Source of the DNA: Spartobacteria bacterium
Lineage (GTDB): Bacteria > Verrucomicrobiota > Verrucomicrobiia > Chthoniobacterales > UBA10450
Assembly (NCBI GenBank): GCA_003134785.1
Contig: PLCN01000018.1
Location: 1-64,000 of the forward strand
Direction of reading: 5' to 3'
DNA length: 64,000 bases
Part shown: one piece after another, positions 16,834-26,455 of the stretch
Position numbering within the stretch: the first letter of the stretch is position 1
Layout of the letters: each line of letters begins with the position of its first letter
Program-made: the position numbers and the translations under genes
The notes under the pieces: model-generated
Told to the model about the DNA's origin: nothing
Databases searched by the model: none
Seen by the model: only the letters and a program-made list of their open reading frames with translations

Positions 16834-18084
16834 TCACTCCACGGTCAACGGTTTGCGCGTCGGCGATTTTTGCAGATTCGCGCGAGGCTTTACCGCGCGG
16901 TTCAGAATGGGATTGGTCATGCGGAAAACGGCGGCCATCATGGCTTGCGCTTTCCGATTCCAGATGTCGCCGTGATCCTTGATGATGCTCGGATCGACTT
17001 TCACGTCCCAATAAGGGACATCGACGTTTCCGGTGCGCTTGAAATGCCATAGCTCCAAGGTTCCGTTCGGGCCGTCGGTGGTGAAGACTTCGCCGGACAG
17101 ATTGTGGGAAAGGTTGGTTTGGAGCGCGTTCAAACCGCCGGGCGCCTGGATCGTTTTCGACAGCTTCTCGGTTTCGTGGTTGATCAGAAATTCGTTGTGG
17201 CCCGGCGTCTCGGTGTAAAAACGGCGTTCGCTCTCGCGATCGGCGGAGCCGGGCACGCCGACTTCGTTAAAGACTTTAGTGGTGGCGGCGAGTGAAGTGC
17301 TTACCGGGAATGCCAGGCCGGTGGCTGCGTCCGAAGTCGAGGTGAGAGACACGAGGAAGGGACGTGAGTTCTCGGTGTGGCGGGAGTAAAGAGCGGCAAT
17401 CATCTGCCGGGTCAGGATGGAATCGGAGGCGGGGTTCACCATGAGAATGAGATCCGCGGGCAGGCTGCGGTCCGCGGCGGCGTGTCCATGCATTTCGGCG
17501 TTGATGGCGTGAGCGACTGCACGCTCGACCACGAGGCCGCCGAAAGAGTGGCCAATCAAAACGGTGTATTGTCCATCGGCCCGGTGCGATTCGCGCGCGG
17601 CCTGGGAAACGGCGGCGATGGCGTCGTAACAATCGAAGTTACTGGCCAGGCGTTCTGCTGCGGCTTTGCGGCTGTAGAAGGTAAATTGCCGAACGACGGG
17701 CACCGTGGTGATCTCGCCGCGCCAGCCGAGAAAGACGCCGATGAGGTGAAGGCCGCTGGTACGGATGAGTTGGGTCTGGCTGATCTCCGCCAACCAATCG
17801 GAGAATCGGGTGACGTCAGCCGAGCCGGCGTTGTTATGCCAGCCGTGAACGTAGGTGATGACGAGAGGCCGCGGCGTGCGCTTGATCAGGTCGACGGCGT
17901 TCTGCAACTGGCTGGGATCCTGATAGGACCCCTGTTCTCCAAACTCGATGAAGGCCAGCTCGTGACCGGTCTTCGGCACAATTGAGTTAGTCGGATTCGC
18001 GCTGGTGTTTTGATGCAGCGGAGTGAGGCCTCCGCAACTGCACAGCAGCGCCGCGGCTAGGAGCGAACAAAGGGGGAACTTCAT
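16834..18084 (-). CDS. Alpha/beta-hydrolase lipoprotein
   Basis: A 416-residue exported protein starting MKFPLCSLLAAALLCSCGG at 18084. Longer in-frame starts lack a signal and were rejected. The Cys-containing LLCSC box suggests lipid anchoring. YVHGWHNN at 78-85 provides the oxyanion-hole region and GHSFGG at 178-183 the nucleophile elbow (Ser180). This is the pattern of DUF900-like and lipase-like alpha/beta hydrolases. The Asp and His of the triad cannot be fixed with certainty. Likely an esterase or lipase at the cell envelope, substrate unknown. Confidence 0.75.
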   Translation of the reverse strand: MKFPLCSLLAAALLCSCGGLTPLHQNTSANPTNSIVPKTGHELAFIEFGEQGSYQDPSQLQNAVDLIKRTPRPLVITYVHGWHNNAGSADVTRFSDWLAEISQTQLIRTSGLHLIGVFLGWRGEITTVPVVRQFTFYSRKAAAERLASNFDCYDAIAAVSQAARESHRADGQYTVLIGHSFGGLVVERAVAHAINAEMHGHAAADRSLPADLILMVNPASDSILTRQMIAALYSRHTENSRPFLVSLTSTSDAATGLAFPVSTSLAATTKVFNEVGVPGSADRESERRFYTETPGHNEFLINHETEKLSKTIQAPGGLNALQTNLSHNLSGEVFTTDGPNGTLELWHFKRTGNVDVPYWDVKVDPSIIKDHGDIWNRKAQAMMAAVFRMTNPILNRAVKPRANLQKSPTRKPLTVE

Positions 18085-18329
18085 GAGGCCGATGATTACC
18101 GATTTCCGCCGGAGAAGTCGAGTTCTATTCGATGTCTTCCCTGGAAAGATCGTTGTCATTCCAGCGGCGATTGATCGGTCGGATTTATCCATCGTAAGCG
18201 GCTTACGATGGGTAACCACCCGGTTCAATAACAAGGACGGGCGCTTTCCAAACCGCCCGCCGCCACAGAAGAACTATGCGCAGGCGTTGAGAGCTAAGTC
18301 CGCGCGGCAGGGCCAAAGGCCTTTTCTGC

Positions 18330-19058
18330 TTAGGCGGGGGAAATGCCGTGGCTGGTATTCAGGCCGAAGCGGCGGTGGAGATACTCCTCGAAGGAAAGCC
18401 ATTCGCCCTCATACTGGACCGTGCGCGACCAGGCACAAATCGTGACTAGGTTCTGCAGCCGCGCGAGCCGGCGGACCAGGATCAGGATCGCCACCGCGAA
18501 AAAAAGATTGAGAGCAACTAAGGCGGAGGCCAGGCCTGTGCCGAAGCGGCTGCGCGACGCGACAAGGTCCTGGCGAATAGCGAGAAGACGCGTCTCTTCC
18601 TGTTCCATCAAGTCGATGCGGGCACGGATGGCGTCCATCGACTGCTTGCCGCGATCGGTGCCGAAGAGCTTGAGGGCCGCGTCGCGGTCGCCTCGCTGCT
18701 GGAGGGCGATGGTCTCGGCCATGAGGCTGAGCTTGCCGGCCAACAGAGGCTCGAGCTGGCGCAGGTGATCTTGCTGGACGGGATTGTCCGCGGTGAGAAC
18801 GCGAAGCAGCGCGGTCTGCCGTGGGAGCTGAGCGATCGCCGTTTGATAGGGCTCAAGATAGTTGTCCTGGGAGCTAAGTATGAATCCGCGCATGCCGGTC
18901 TCCGCATCGACGAGTAACGAAAGGAGACGCTGAAGCTGGTGCTGCACTTCAAGCGTGTGAGAAACCCAACGAAAGGAATCGAAAAGCTGTTGCTGCGCTC
19001 GATAAGCGAGGATCGCCGGAATGCTGACGAGCAAGCATGGGACAAGCAAGCCGACCAA
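18330..19058 (-). CDS. CHASE3-domain membrane protein
   Basis: A 242-residue protein with an N-terminal membrane helix (LVGLLVPCLLVSIPAILAY), a CHASE3 sensory domain (PF05227; about 25-170, with LVDAETGMRGFILSSQDNYL), a second helix at about 183-202, and a cytoplasmic tail ending EEYLHRRFGLNTSHGISPA. The tail is that of CHASE3 proteins lacking a kinase, so it is a sensor without an output domain in this chain. The start is uncertain: TTG at 19058 is used because no ATG lies in frame before the family A repeat at 19128-19152, which may have replaced the original 5' end. Confidence 0.7.
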   Translation of the reverse strand: MVGLLVPCLLVSIPAILAYRAQQQLFDSFRWVSHTLEVQHQLQRLLSLLVDAETGMRGFILSSQDNYLEPYQTAIAQLPRQTALLRVLTADNPVQQDHLRQLEPLLAGKLSLMAETIALQQRGDRDAALKLFGTDRGKQSMDAIRARIDLMEQEETRLLAIRQDLVASRSRFGTGLASALVALNLFFAVAILILVRRLARLQNLVTICAWSRTVQYEGEWLSFEEYLHRRFGLNTSHGISPA

Positions 19059-19127
19059 AATCAGGCGGCGCGTGCTGCGATGAGATGCACGGTGTTGCCT
19101 AACGAGAGAAGGGCCGAGCGTTATCGT

Positions 19128-19152
19128 CGGCGGTCATAGACCGCCGCTACAG
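19128..19152. repeat. Family A repeat, single unit
   Basis: CGGCGGTCATAGACCGCCGC followed by TACAG: one half of the paired family A element, between the CHASE3 gene and the CADD-family gene. Confidence 0.8.
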
Positions 19153-19157
19153 AAGAA

Positions 19158-19832
19158 CTACGCGCAGGCGATGGCATGACGGCGGCAGACGCCGGAGAGC
19201 ATTTCCCAGAGAGCATCGAGAATACGGTCGACGGCAGTCGCGGTCGTCGCGGCGTTATCGTCGTTGATGTACTGACCGAGCATGGAGCGTTCGGCGGCGG
19301 CGTGCTCGCGATCGGCTTCGACGTGGACCGTGAAGTATTGATAGTCACGTGGCTCAGTCATCTGGTAGTTCTCGACCAGGCCTTTGATCTTCGATTCGGA
19401 GACGGCGGGAATCTGGCTTTCGTAGGCGTAGAGGGCGGCGAGGCCTTCGACGGTGGTGCCTTCCGAGCAAACGGAGCGGAAGGTTCCGATGAGATTCGAA
19501 GTCTCATTCCATTTTCCCGACGACCGGACATCTTCCTTTGCAACACCGAGGCCTTCGGCGAATTGGAGCCACAACTCAGGATGGTTCGGCGAGCCCGATT
19601 CCTCGTCGATGAGGTTATCGAGCAGTTCACGGCGCGTCGGTTGATCGTCGCAGCGCGCGTGCACGGCGGAGAGGTAGGTCGGGAAGGCGGCGACGTGGTG
19701 ATAATATTGACGCGCGTAATCGGCGAGCGCGGCCATGCTCAGATCGCCGCGGGTCCAGGCCAGGTAGAATGGATGAGTGAGAAGATGTTTCGTGGCGATT
19801 TGGCGATCGATGGAGTCGAGGTGTGCATTCAT
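19158..19832 (-). CDS. CADD-family iron-containing protein (TenA/PqqC-like fold)
   Basis: A 224-residue all-helical protein of the CADD family (TIGR04305), related to TenA and PqqC. LTHPFYLAWTRGDLSMAALADYARQ, NLIDEESGSPNHPELWLQF, ALYAYESQIPAVSESKIKGL and the HVEADREH motif match the family. The Glu/His set is that of a di-metal site. The chlamydial relative takes part in para-aminobenzoate synthesis for folate, using its own tyrosine as substrate. A similar role here is inferred from family membership only. No folate genes are adjacent. Confidence 0.8.
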   Translation of the reverse strand: MNAHLDSIDRQIATKHLLTHPFYLAWTRGDLSMAALADYARQYYHHVAAFPTYLSAVHARCDDQPTRRELLDNLIDEESGSPNHPELWLQFAEGLGVAKEDVRSSGKWNETSNLIGTFRSVCSEGTTVEGLAALYAYESQIPAVSESKIKGLVENYQMTEPRDYQYFTVHVEADREHAAAERSMLGQYINDDNAATTATAVDRILDALWEMLSGVCRRHAIACA

Positions 19833-19896
19833 ATGGAGTGTCGGAAGAATTGGTTGGTTCTAGCTGCGAGGTGAAGGGAGTGCGAACTTTTTCTGA

Positions 19897-19960
19897 TGTA
19901 GAGGTGCTTGTGCCAAGCACCTAACCGACAAGACAGGCGCTTGGCACAAACGCCTCTACA
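19897..19960. repeat. Inverted repeat, GTGCCAAGC type
   Basis: TGTAGAGGTGCTTGTGCCAAGC at the left, in full from 19897, and its imperfect complement ending CGCCTCTACA at 19960. It fills the gap before the trehalose synthase stop. A half copy (GACAAGCACCTCTACA) is near 32005. Confidence 0.7.
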
Positions 19961-19964
19961 GTTA

Positions 19965-22900
19965 TTACATCGAGGTGAGGATGTGTTTGATGCCGCGAAT
20001 GGGAATGACGACCCAGGTCGGACGATTGTTCAGCTCGTAGCCGACTTCGTAGACGGCTTTGTCGAGGAGATAGGCCTGGAGCAAAACCTCGAGATCGCTT
20101 TCGCGGGGCGGGATGAAGGACGCGCCCCGGGTCGTCTTGAGATAGCTCTGCAAAAAGACGCTGGCCATTTGCCGATACCAAAGATCGGCCCAGCGTTCGA
20201 GGAACGGGATGTCTTCGGGTCGCATCGCGGGCTGCCAAAGCGCGCTGTAAGCGGCGTATTGAAATGAACGCATCATGCCGGCCACATCGCGCAAGGCGGA
20301 GCGCTTCAACTTCCGCTCACTGAGCGGACGCGCGGGCTCTCCTTCGAAGTCGAGGATGATGAAATCTTTTCCGGTGTAGAGAGCCTGGCCCAGGTGGTAA
20401 TCGCCGTGAATGCGGATCTTCGACGCGGCGGAACGTTGATCGAGAATGCGCTGTTCCTGCGCGAGAATTTTTTGCTCGGCGGCTAGCACTTCCTTCGCTT
20501 CAACTTGGAACGTCTCAGACAAGTCGGGCAGTTTTTTTTGCAGCAGCGCAAAAGCCTTCCGCAACGACGCGCGCATGTTTTGATAAACGGAACGTTGCGA
20601 GAGCGCGTTGAACGGTTCCGGCGCAAACGCGCGATCGTCCGGATCGGAAGCGAGCGCGAGATGCAGCTCGCCGGTGCGCTGACCGAGCAGCCTCGCCTTC
20701 TGCGGATAGATGCCGCCGATCAATTCCTCCATCACCGGACCGGGCGGCGCGTTTTCGATCTGCAAGTCAGCCTTGCGTCCCAGGACCCGCTCATAATAGC
20801 GGCCGACGGAATCGAGCGTGAGCGCCCACGCATCGCCTTCATTCGCGATGGCGGATTGCAGGAGGCAGACGACAGTCGGCGCCGATTTTCCCCGGCGATA
20901 TTCGATCGCGCCGGCGAATGCGGGCACAGAAGCGAAGCCACGCTTTTCCGTCAGGAACCGCGTGATCTCGACATCGGAATTTACGCCGTCCTCGAGCTTG
21001 CGATAAAGCTTCAGGAAAAATTTATTCTCGAACAGCATCGACGAATTGCTTTGTTCGGCGGCGACGACGTGGGAAGGCGGAATCTTATCGTCGAGCGGCA
21101 GCGAACTGCCGGGCACTCCGAGCAGGTCACCGGATTTTCCTTTCAAGCTTTCGCGTTGCGTGATGGCGCGGAAAAGTTGCTCGCGGAAAGCTGCGTCCCA
21201 GATCGCATCGTAGAGGATGGTTTCTTCCGCCCCGGCGAAGCGCGCAATGACAGCCTGAGGCGCCGCCTGCGCGAGCGCGTGGGCAGGTTCGCCGATCGCG
21301 ATCTGCACCGGCAGCGCGTAGGTCTCCGGCGCACCCTCGGTGTAAGTGACTTCGAGGAACCAAAACTGCGCGCCACCTTCGCCGGCAATCGGCACCTCCT
21401 CGGCGATGCGCAGATCGCGAATGGTGCGCGCCTTTGCGCCGAACCAGCGGCAGTGACGAATGAATTCCGGCAAAACCTCCCGTTCGAAGCGCGACCGCTG
21501 GCCATCGGCCAGAAGCGTCGGCAAATTCGGCGCGGCCTCGAGCGTCGGCACGACGCGTTCCAGCGAAGCGCGCGCGGCTGCGGGCTGCGCGCGCAGGACG
21601 AACCAGTAGTGCGCATGCGGTCCGAGCGTAATCGGATAAAGCGATTCTTTGATCGCCGGGAAATAGTTTTGGCTGAAAACCTCCATCAGGCTGCAACCCG
21701 AGAAGCGCGAGAGATCGATCTCCGCCGCCTGGGAAAAACGAGAGAGGTTTACGACGACGAGAACGGTCTCGTCTTCGTGCCGGCGCAGAAACGCCAGGAC
21801 TTTCGGGTTTTCCGGATACAAGAATTCGAGCGAGCCGCGCGAGAACGCCTTGAAATTCTTCCGCATCCCGATGACGCGGCGCATCCACCAAAGCAGCGAG
21901 GATAAATTCTTCTGCTGATTTTCGACGTTGATTGCCTCGTAGTGATATTCCGGGTCGATCGTGATCGGCAGGTAGAGCTGCTGCGGATTCGATTTGGAAA
22001 ATCCGGCATTGCGGTCGGGGCTCCATTGCATCGGGGTGCGCACGCCGTTGCGATCGCCGAGATAGAAATTATCGCCCATGCCGATTTCGTCGCCGTAATA
22101 GAGGACGGGCGTGCCGGGCATGGAGAAGAGAAGGATGTTGAGCAGCTCGATCTTGCGGCGGCTGTTCGCGAGCAAGGGCGCGAGGCGGCGCCGGATGCCA
22201 AGATTGATGCGCGCGCGCGGATCGTTCGCGTAAACGCGATACATGTAATCGCGTTCCTCGTCGGTGACCATTTCTAGAGTCAGCTCGTCGTGATTGCGGA
22301 GGAACATGGCCCATTGACAGTTCTCGGGAATCGCGGGCGTCTGATCGAGAATGTCGATGATCGGAAAGCGATCCTCCATCTGCAACGACATGAACATCCG
22401 CGGCATGAGCGGGAAGTGGAAATTCATGTGCGACGCATCGCCTTTGCCGTAATAGGCCACCGCGTCTTCCGGCCATTGATTCGCCTCGGCAAGAAGCATG
22501 CGGCCCTGGAAATTCGCATCGACGTGCGCGCGTAATTTCACGAGGTAGGCGAGCGTCTCGGGGAGATTCTCGCAGCTCGTGCCGTCGCGCTCATATAAGT
22601 ATGGAACGGCGTCGAGCCGCAACCCGTCGACGCCCATCGCGAGCCAGTAATCGAGCACCTTTTCGACGAGGGCGTGGACTTCCGGGTTGTCGAAATTCAG
22701 GTCAGGCTGGTGGGAATAAAAGCGGTGCCAGTAGTAAGCTTTTGCCACCGGATCCCAAGACCAGTTCGAGGTCTCGAAATCTTTGAAGATGATCCGCGCT
22801 TCCTTGTATTTCTCCGGCGAGTCGCTCCAGACATACAGGTCGCGCTCCGGCGATCCTGGCGCGGCCCGGCGCGATTTCTGGAACCACGGATTTTGATCGG

Positions 22901-23240
22901 AGGTGTGATTGATCACGAGTTCCGTGATCACCTTGAGCCCGCGATCGTGGGCGGCGGCGAGGAAGGCTTGGAAATCGGCGAGCGTGCCGTAGTTCGGATT
23001 GACGTCGTAGTAATCGGCGATGTCGTAGCCGTCATCGCGCAGGGGCGAAGGATAGAAAGGCAGAATCCAAATGGCGGTGACGCCGAGTTCCTGGAGATAA
23101 TCGAGCTTTTCGATCAGGCCGCGGAAGTCGCCGATCCCGTCGCTGTTGCTGTCGTGGAATGTCTTGACGTGCAGTTCGTAGATGATCGCGTCTTTGTACC
23201 AAAGGGGATCGACGGCGGGATCACTCGACGGCTGTGCCAT
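19965..23240 (-). CDS. treS: Trehalose synthase fused to maltokinase
   Basis: A 1091-residue bifunctional enzyme. Residues 1-550 are a GH13 trehalose synthase (maltose alpha-D-glucosyltransferase), with nucleophile Asp210 in GLRLDAVPYLYE, acid/base Glu252 in LAEANQWPED and Asp318 in RNHDEL. After a linker, residues 600-1091 resemble a Pep2-type maltokinase: FIRHCRWFGAKARTI, then HGDYHLGQ and FIILDFEGEPARPLSERKLK of an aminoglycoside-kinase-like fold. Together they interconvert trehalose and maltose and phosphorylate maltose to maltose-1-phosphate, which feeds glucan synthesis. The ATG at 23240 is chosen since upstream codons fall in repeat DNA. No glgE or glgB neighbours lie in the window. 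Confidence 0.93.
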   Translation of the reverse strand: MAQPSSDPAVDPLWYKDAIIYELHVKTFHDSNSDGIGDFRGLIEKLDYLQELGVTAIWILPFYPSPLRDDGYDIADYYDVNPNYGTLADFQAFLAAAHDRGLKVITELVINHTSDQNPWFQKSRRAAPGSPERDLYVWSDSPEKYKEARIIFKDFETSNWSWDPVAKAYYWHRFYSHQPDLNFDNPEVHALVEKVLDYWLAMGVDGLRLDAVPYLYERDGTSCENLPETLAYLVKLRAHVDANFQGRMLLAEANQWPEDAVAYYGKGDASHMNFHFPLMPRMFMSLQMEDRFPIIDILDQTPAIPENCQWAMFLRNHDELTLEMVTDEERDYMYRVYANDPRARINLGIRRRLAPLLANSRRKIELLNILLFSMPGTPVLYYGDEIGMGDNFYLGDRNGVRTPMQWSPDRNAGFSKSNPQQLYLPITIDPEYHYEAINVENQQKNLSSLLWWMRRVIGMRKNFKAFSRGSLEFLYPENPKVLAFLRRHEDETVLVVVNLSRFSQAAEIDLSRFSGCSLMEVFSQNYFPAIKESLYPITLGPHAHYWFVLRAQPAAARASLERVVPTLEAAPNLPTLLADGQRSRFEREVLPEFIRHCRWFGAKARTIRDLRIAEEVPIAGEGGAQFWFLEVTYTEGAPETYALPVQIAIGEPAHALAQAAPQAVIARFAGAEETILYDAIWDAAFREQLFRAITQRESLKGKSGDLLGVPGSSLPLDDKIPPSHVVAAEQSNSSMLFENKFFLKLYRKLEDGVNSDVEITRFLTEKRGFASVPAFAGAIEYRRGKSAPTVVCLLQSAIANEGDAWALTLDSVGRYYERVLGRKADLQIENAPPGPVMEELIGGIYPQKARLLGQRTGELHLALASDPDDRAFAPEPFNALSQRSVYQNMRASLRKAFALLQKKLPDLSETFQVEAKEVLAAEQKILAQEQRILDQRSAASKIRIHGDYHLGQALYTGKDFIILDFEGEPARPLSERKLKRSALRDVAGMMRSFQYAAYSALWQPAMRPEDIPFLERWADLWYRQMASVFLQSYLKTTRGASFIPPRESDLEVLLQAYLLDKAVYEVGYELNNRPTWVVIPIRGIKHILTSM

Positions 23241-23302
23241 GCGGCTAACAGTTGGCGCAACAATCGCCGCCGCGCAATCGTTTCGATTGCTGTAGCTCAG
23301 TG

Positions 23303-23411
23303 CTGTAGCCGCCGCCCTGCCTGCCCGCCGAAGCGAGGCGAAGGCGGGTGGGCGGCGTGAGAGATAGCGTGACACTCGGTTCACGCTTCGCACAGCGAAG
23401 CGGCTACAGGG
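23303..23411. repeat. Composite palindromic repeat (families B and GCCGCC)
   Basis: Begins CTGTAGCCGCCGCCCTGCC and ends CGCTTCGCACAGCGAAGCGG then CTACAGG. It closely parallels the element at 1629-1782. Confidence 0.75.
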
Positions 23412-23416
23412 ATCTT

Positions 23417-23488
23417 CTGTAGCGGCGGTCTATGACCGCCGTCCGGTGGGCAGTGAATTCGCTTCGGCGGTCATAGACCGCCGCTACA
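23417..23488. repeat. Paired palindromic repeat, family A
   Basis: Two inverted family A units with a short spacer, starting CTGTAGCGGCGGTCTATGAC. It lies directly beside the composite repeat and just beyond the stop of the NTF2-like protein gene. Confidence 0.85.
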
Positions 23489-23503
23489 AGAAAAGATTCG
23501 CCG

Positions 23504-24406
23504 CTATTTTTTCGGCATCGCCATCGCGCTAGCCGCGACGCATTGCCACTCGCCGTTTCGCTCCACCCAGGTATCGGTAAAGCGGTAGGCGTGCGAAAAT
23601 TCCTTGCCGGCCTTGCTCTTTCCGGTTTCCCGGGCAATTCCAGTCACGACGGCCACATCTGGGGCGAACGAATGCACGACCATCTCGCTCGAGACAGCGG
23701 TTTTGTAGACATTGGTATCTTTCTTAGCCTCGGCGAGCAGAGTCGTTTTGTTCCCGGTCTTGCCGCTCGATGAAGTGCCGACGAAATCGTCCGCCACCAA
23801 TTTTTCGATGATGGTGGTGTCGTGGTTGAGGTAGGAACCTTCCCAACTCTGCTCGAGCGTCTTCAATTTCGAAGCCGCGTCGACCGCGCCTTGATCAGTA
23901 GCGGGTGACGTCTCCGGAGTGGGTCTCGGCGGCGTTGGAATCGCGGTGGGGTTGGGCGTCGGGATTGCAGTAGATCGCGGCGTCGGTGTTGCGGTTGGTT
24001 TCGGTTTCGGCGTGGCGGTAGGTTTGGGTCTTGGTGTCGCAGTAGGTCGCGGCGTCGGTTTTGGAGTGGGTTTTGGCGTTGGGGTTGCGGTTGGCTTGGG
24101 CACCGGCGTGGCTGTTGGCTTAGGCGTTGGTCGTGGCGTTGGCGACGCAGTCGGTTTTGGCACCGGCGTTGCTGTAGGCCGCGGAGTGGAAATAGCCGGC
24201 AGCTCGAGTGTTTCAGTCTCCGTCGCGCTCGGCATCGGTTTGGGCGTCGAAATTATCACGGGCCTGGGCGTCGGTGTGGCGGTAGGCGCGGGTGTTTCGT
24301 CCTCCGCCGCCGGCGACCGCTGTTTGAAAGGCGTGGACGCCGCATCTTGCGCGCGCACAAAGGAAGAGGCGGCGAGGAACAGGATCGCGAGAGCGAGTAA
24401 GCGCAT
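23504..24406 (-). CDS. Secreted NTF2-like protein with Thr/Pro-rich linker
   Basis: A 300-residue exported protein starting MRLLALAILFLAASSFVRAQ at 24406 (signal peptide 1-20). Residues 35-175 are a low-complexity linker of TPTPKP and TATP repeats. The C-terminal 120 residues form a DUF4440/SnoaL-like (NTF2 fold) domain: LEQSWEGSYLNHDTTIIEKL, DDFVGTSSSGKTGNK and RFTDTWVERNGEWQCVAA. The fold often binds small ligands without catalysis. The long linker suggests display away from the membrane or wall. Longer upstream starts were rejected because they lack the signal peptide. Confidence 0.72.
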   Translation of the reverse strand: MRLLALAILFLAASSFVRAQDAASTPFKQRSPAAEDETPAPTATPTPRPVIISTPKPMPSATETETLELPAISTPRPTATPVPKPTASPTPRPTPKPTATPVPKPTATPTPKPTPKPTPRPTATPRPKPTATPKPKPTATPTPRSTAIPTPNPTAIPTPPRPTPETSPATDQGAVDAASKLKTLEQSWEGSYLNHDTTIIEKLVADDFVGTSSSGKTGNKTTLLAEAKKDTNVYKTAVSSEMVVHSFAPDVAVVTGIARETGKSKAGKEFSHAYRFTDTWVERNGEWQCVAASAMAMPKK

Positions 24407-24556
24407 GGTGTTTTTCAGGTTGGGTCGGTGAGCGGAATGGATTTGCGAGGCTAGACCGCGCCCGTCGGGACGGTCAAGAGCCGAATAGAACCCCGGACAG
24501 CCCGAGATGAATTGAAGCCAGAGGGGACATTCGCTGGCGCGCTCATGGAGCACGCG

Positions 24557-24584
24557 ACGGCGGTTTGGAAACCGCCGCTCCTTG
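24557..24584. repeat. Family C palindrome
   Basis: ACGGCGGTTTGGAAACCGCC followed by GCTCCTTG. Related copies occur at 53572 (inside a gene), 57242 and 58171. Confidence 0.7.
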
Positions 24585-24634
24585 GGCAAATCAGTTGGAC
24601 TAACTTCGCGCTTGCTACTAAATCTCCCTTCTTC

Positions 24635-26446
24635 ATGCGACCGCTTCTTGTTTTGTTTTGCGTTCTGGCACTGCTTCGCGTGGCGTCGGGCGCGACCCCG
24701 GCCGAGGAATTCACCGCGCGCGGCAAGGCGCTGCTCGCGAACAACGAGAAGCTAAGCGATCCGGACCGGCTCCATCGCCTCTTCGATTTTTCGTGGGAAT
24801 ATACCATGGAAGAAGCGCCAGAATTTGCCACAGCCGTTGGTTATCCGGGACAGAACGATCACTGGACTGATATCTCTTTCGAAGAGATCGCTCGCCGCAA
24901 AGAGACGGACAAACTCGATCTCGAATTGATCAAGTCGATCAAGCGCGACAAGCTTTCCGAAGCGGACGTAATCAGTTACGACCTTTACCGACGCAACGCT
25001 GAGTTCTCGGTCGAAGGCGATCAGTTTCCATTCGAGCTTCTACAAGTCACGCAAATGGGGGGCGTGCAGCAAAGCGTCGCGCAGGTCATTTCGTCGACGA
25101 CCTTCAAGAGCACGAAAGATTACGAGGATCTCGTCGCGCGATTGAATAGCGTGCCGGCGCTGATCGATCAGACGATCGCGCTTTTGCAAAAGGGTCTCGA
25201 GCAAAAGATCACGCCCCCGCAAATCACGCTCCGCGATGTTCCCGAGCAGGTGGGAAACTTGATCGTGAAAGACGCGGCGGAGAGCACGATGCTCCAGCCG
25301 TTCAAAGAAATGTCGTCACTCGTGTCGGCGGGCGATCAAACGCGATTGCGTCAGGCGGCGATGGAAGTGTTCACGAAAAAAGTCGAGCCCGCGTATCAAA
25401 AGCTCCACGATTTCCTGACGGCGACATACATCCCGGGCTGCCGCACGACGATCGGAGTGAACAAGCTGCCGAACGGCGACAAGATTTACGCCTACACGAC
25501 GCGGCAACAAACGACGACGGAGCTGACGCCGGCGCAGATTCATCAGATCGGGCTCGACGAAGTGAAACGGATTCACGGCGAGATGGACAAAGTCATCGCG
25601 ACCACGGGATTCAAAGGCGACTTCCACGCCTTCATCAAATATCTACTGACCGATCCGAAATTCTATTACACCGACGCGGAGAGTTTGCTTTCCGGCTACC
25701 GCGATATCGCGAAACAGATCGACCCGAAGCTGGTGGAATTCTTCGGCTTCCTCCCGCGCCTGCCTTACGGCGTTCGCCCAGTGCCAGCCTACGCGGAGAA
25801 ATCGCAAGCGGGCGCTTATTACGAGCCCGGTTCGCTCAAGGCTGGACGGCCGGGTTACTTCTTCGCCAACACTTACGATCTGCCGGGCCGGCCGAAATGG
25901 GGAATGGAAACGCTCACTCTGCATGAGGCGGTTCCCGGCCATCATTTCCAAATCGCGATCGCGCAGGAGATGGAGGACCTGCCGGAGTTCCGAAAGAACG
26001 GCGGCTACAATGCCTTCGCCGAAGGCTGGGCTCTTTATGCGGAAAGCCTTGGCTACGAGATGGGATTTTTTAAGGATCCGTATCAGAACTTCGGCCACCT
26101 CGGTGACGAAATGCTGCGCGCCGTGCGCCTGGTGGTGGACACCGGTCTGCATTCGATGGATTGGACGCGCGAACAGGCGATCAAATATTTCGAAGAGAAC
26201 ACCGGTAATCCGCCGCATGATATCGAAGTCGAGGTCGATCGTTACATCGTCTGGCCTTCGCAGGCGCTCGGCTACAAAATCGGCCAACTAAAAATCCGTG
26301 AGTTGCGCACCTCTGCTGAAAAAGAGCTGGGCTCGAAATTCGACCTGCGCGCTTTTCACGATGAGGTCCTCAAAAACGGCGCGTTGCCGATGAATGTTCT
26401 CGAGACCCATATCAAGGAATGGGTCGCGAAAAAGAAGAGCGCCTAA
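24635..26446 (+). CDS. Secreted DUF885-family metallopeptidase-like protein
   Basis: A 603-residue protein of the DUF885 family (PF05960), with a signal peptide (MRPLLVLFCVLALLRVASG). The metal-binding motif is TLHEAVPGHHFQ near residue 430, and a downstream Glu in AFAEGWALYAESLGYEMG follows. This is the HExxxGHH-type arrangement expected in the family. Members are thought to be zinc-dependent peptidases, but this is not firmly established. ATG 24635 is preferred over in-frame codons from 24512, because it begins the signal peptide. It is followed 9 nt later by the sigma factor gene. Confidence 0.85.
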   Translation: MRPLLVLFCVLALLRVASGATPAEEFTARGKALLANNEKLSDPDRLHRLFDFSWEYTMEEAPEFATAVGYPGQNDHWTDISFEEIARRKETDKLDLELIKSIKRDKLSEADVISYDLYRRNAEFSVEGDQFPFELLQVTQMGGVQQSVAQVISSTTFKSTKDYEDLVARLNSVPALIDQTIALLQKGLEQKITPPQITLRDVPEQVGNLIVKDAAESTMLQPFKEMSSLVSAGDQTRLRQAAMEVFTKKVEPAYQKLHDFLTATYIPGCRTTIGVNKLPNGDKIYAYTTRQQTTTELTPAQIHQIGLDEVKRIHGEMDKVIATTGFKGDFHAFIKYLLTDPKFYYTDAESLLSGYRDIAKQIDPKLVEFFGFLPRLPYGVRPVPAYAEKSQAGAYYEPGSLKAGRPGYFFANTYDLPGRPKWGMETLTLHEAVPGHHFQIAIAQEMEDLPEFRKNGGYNAFAEGWALYAESLGYEMGFFKDPYQNFGHLGDEMLRAVRLVVDTGLHSMDWTREQAIKYFEENTGNPPHDIEVEVDRYIVWPSQALGYKIGQLKIRELRTSAEKELGSKFDLRAFHDEVLKNGALPMNVLETHIKEWVAKKKSA

Positions 26447-26455
26447 GGAGCGATC

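Noticed and set aside
20505-21905. Long plus-strand open frame opposite treS
   Set aside because: It has no recognisable domain and is explained by codon bias of the real minus-strand gene.
23291-23303. String TGTAGCTCAGTGC resembling a tRNA D arm, also at 36148-36160
   Set aside because: No acceptor, anticodon or T arm can be folded around it. It belongs to the repeat families.
23919-24431. Plus-strand Gly/Val-rich frame
   Set aside because: It is the antisense of the Thr/Pro-rich linker of the NTF2-like protein.
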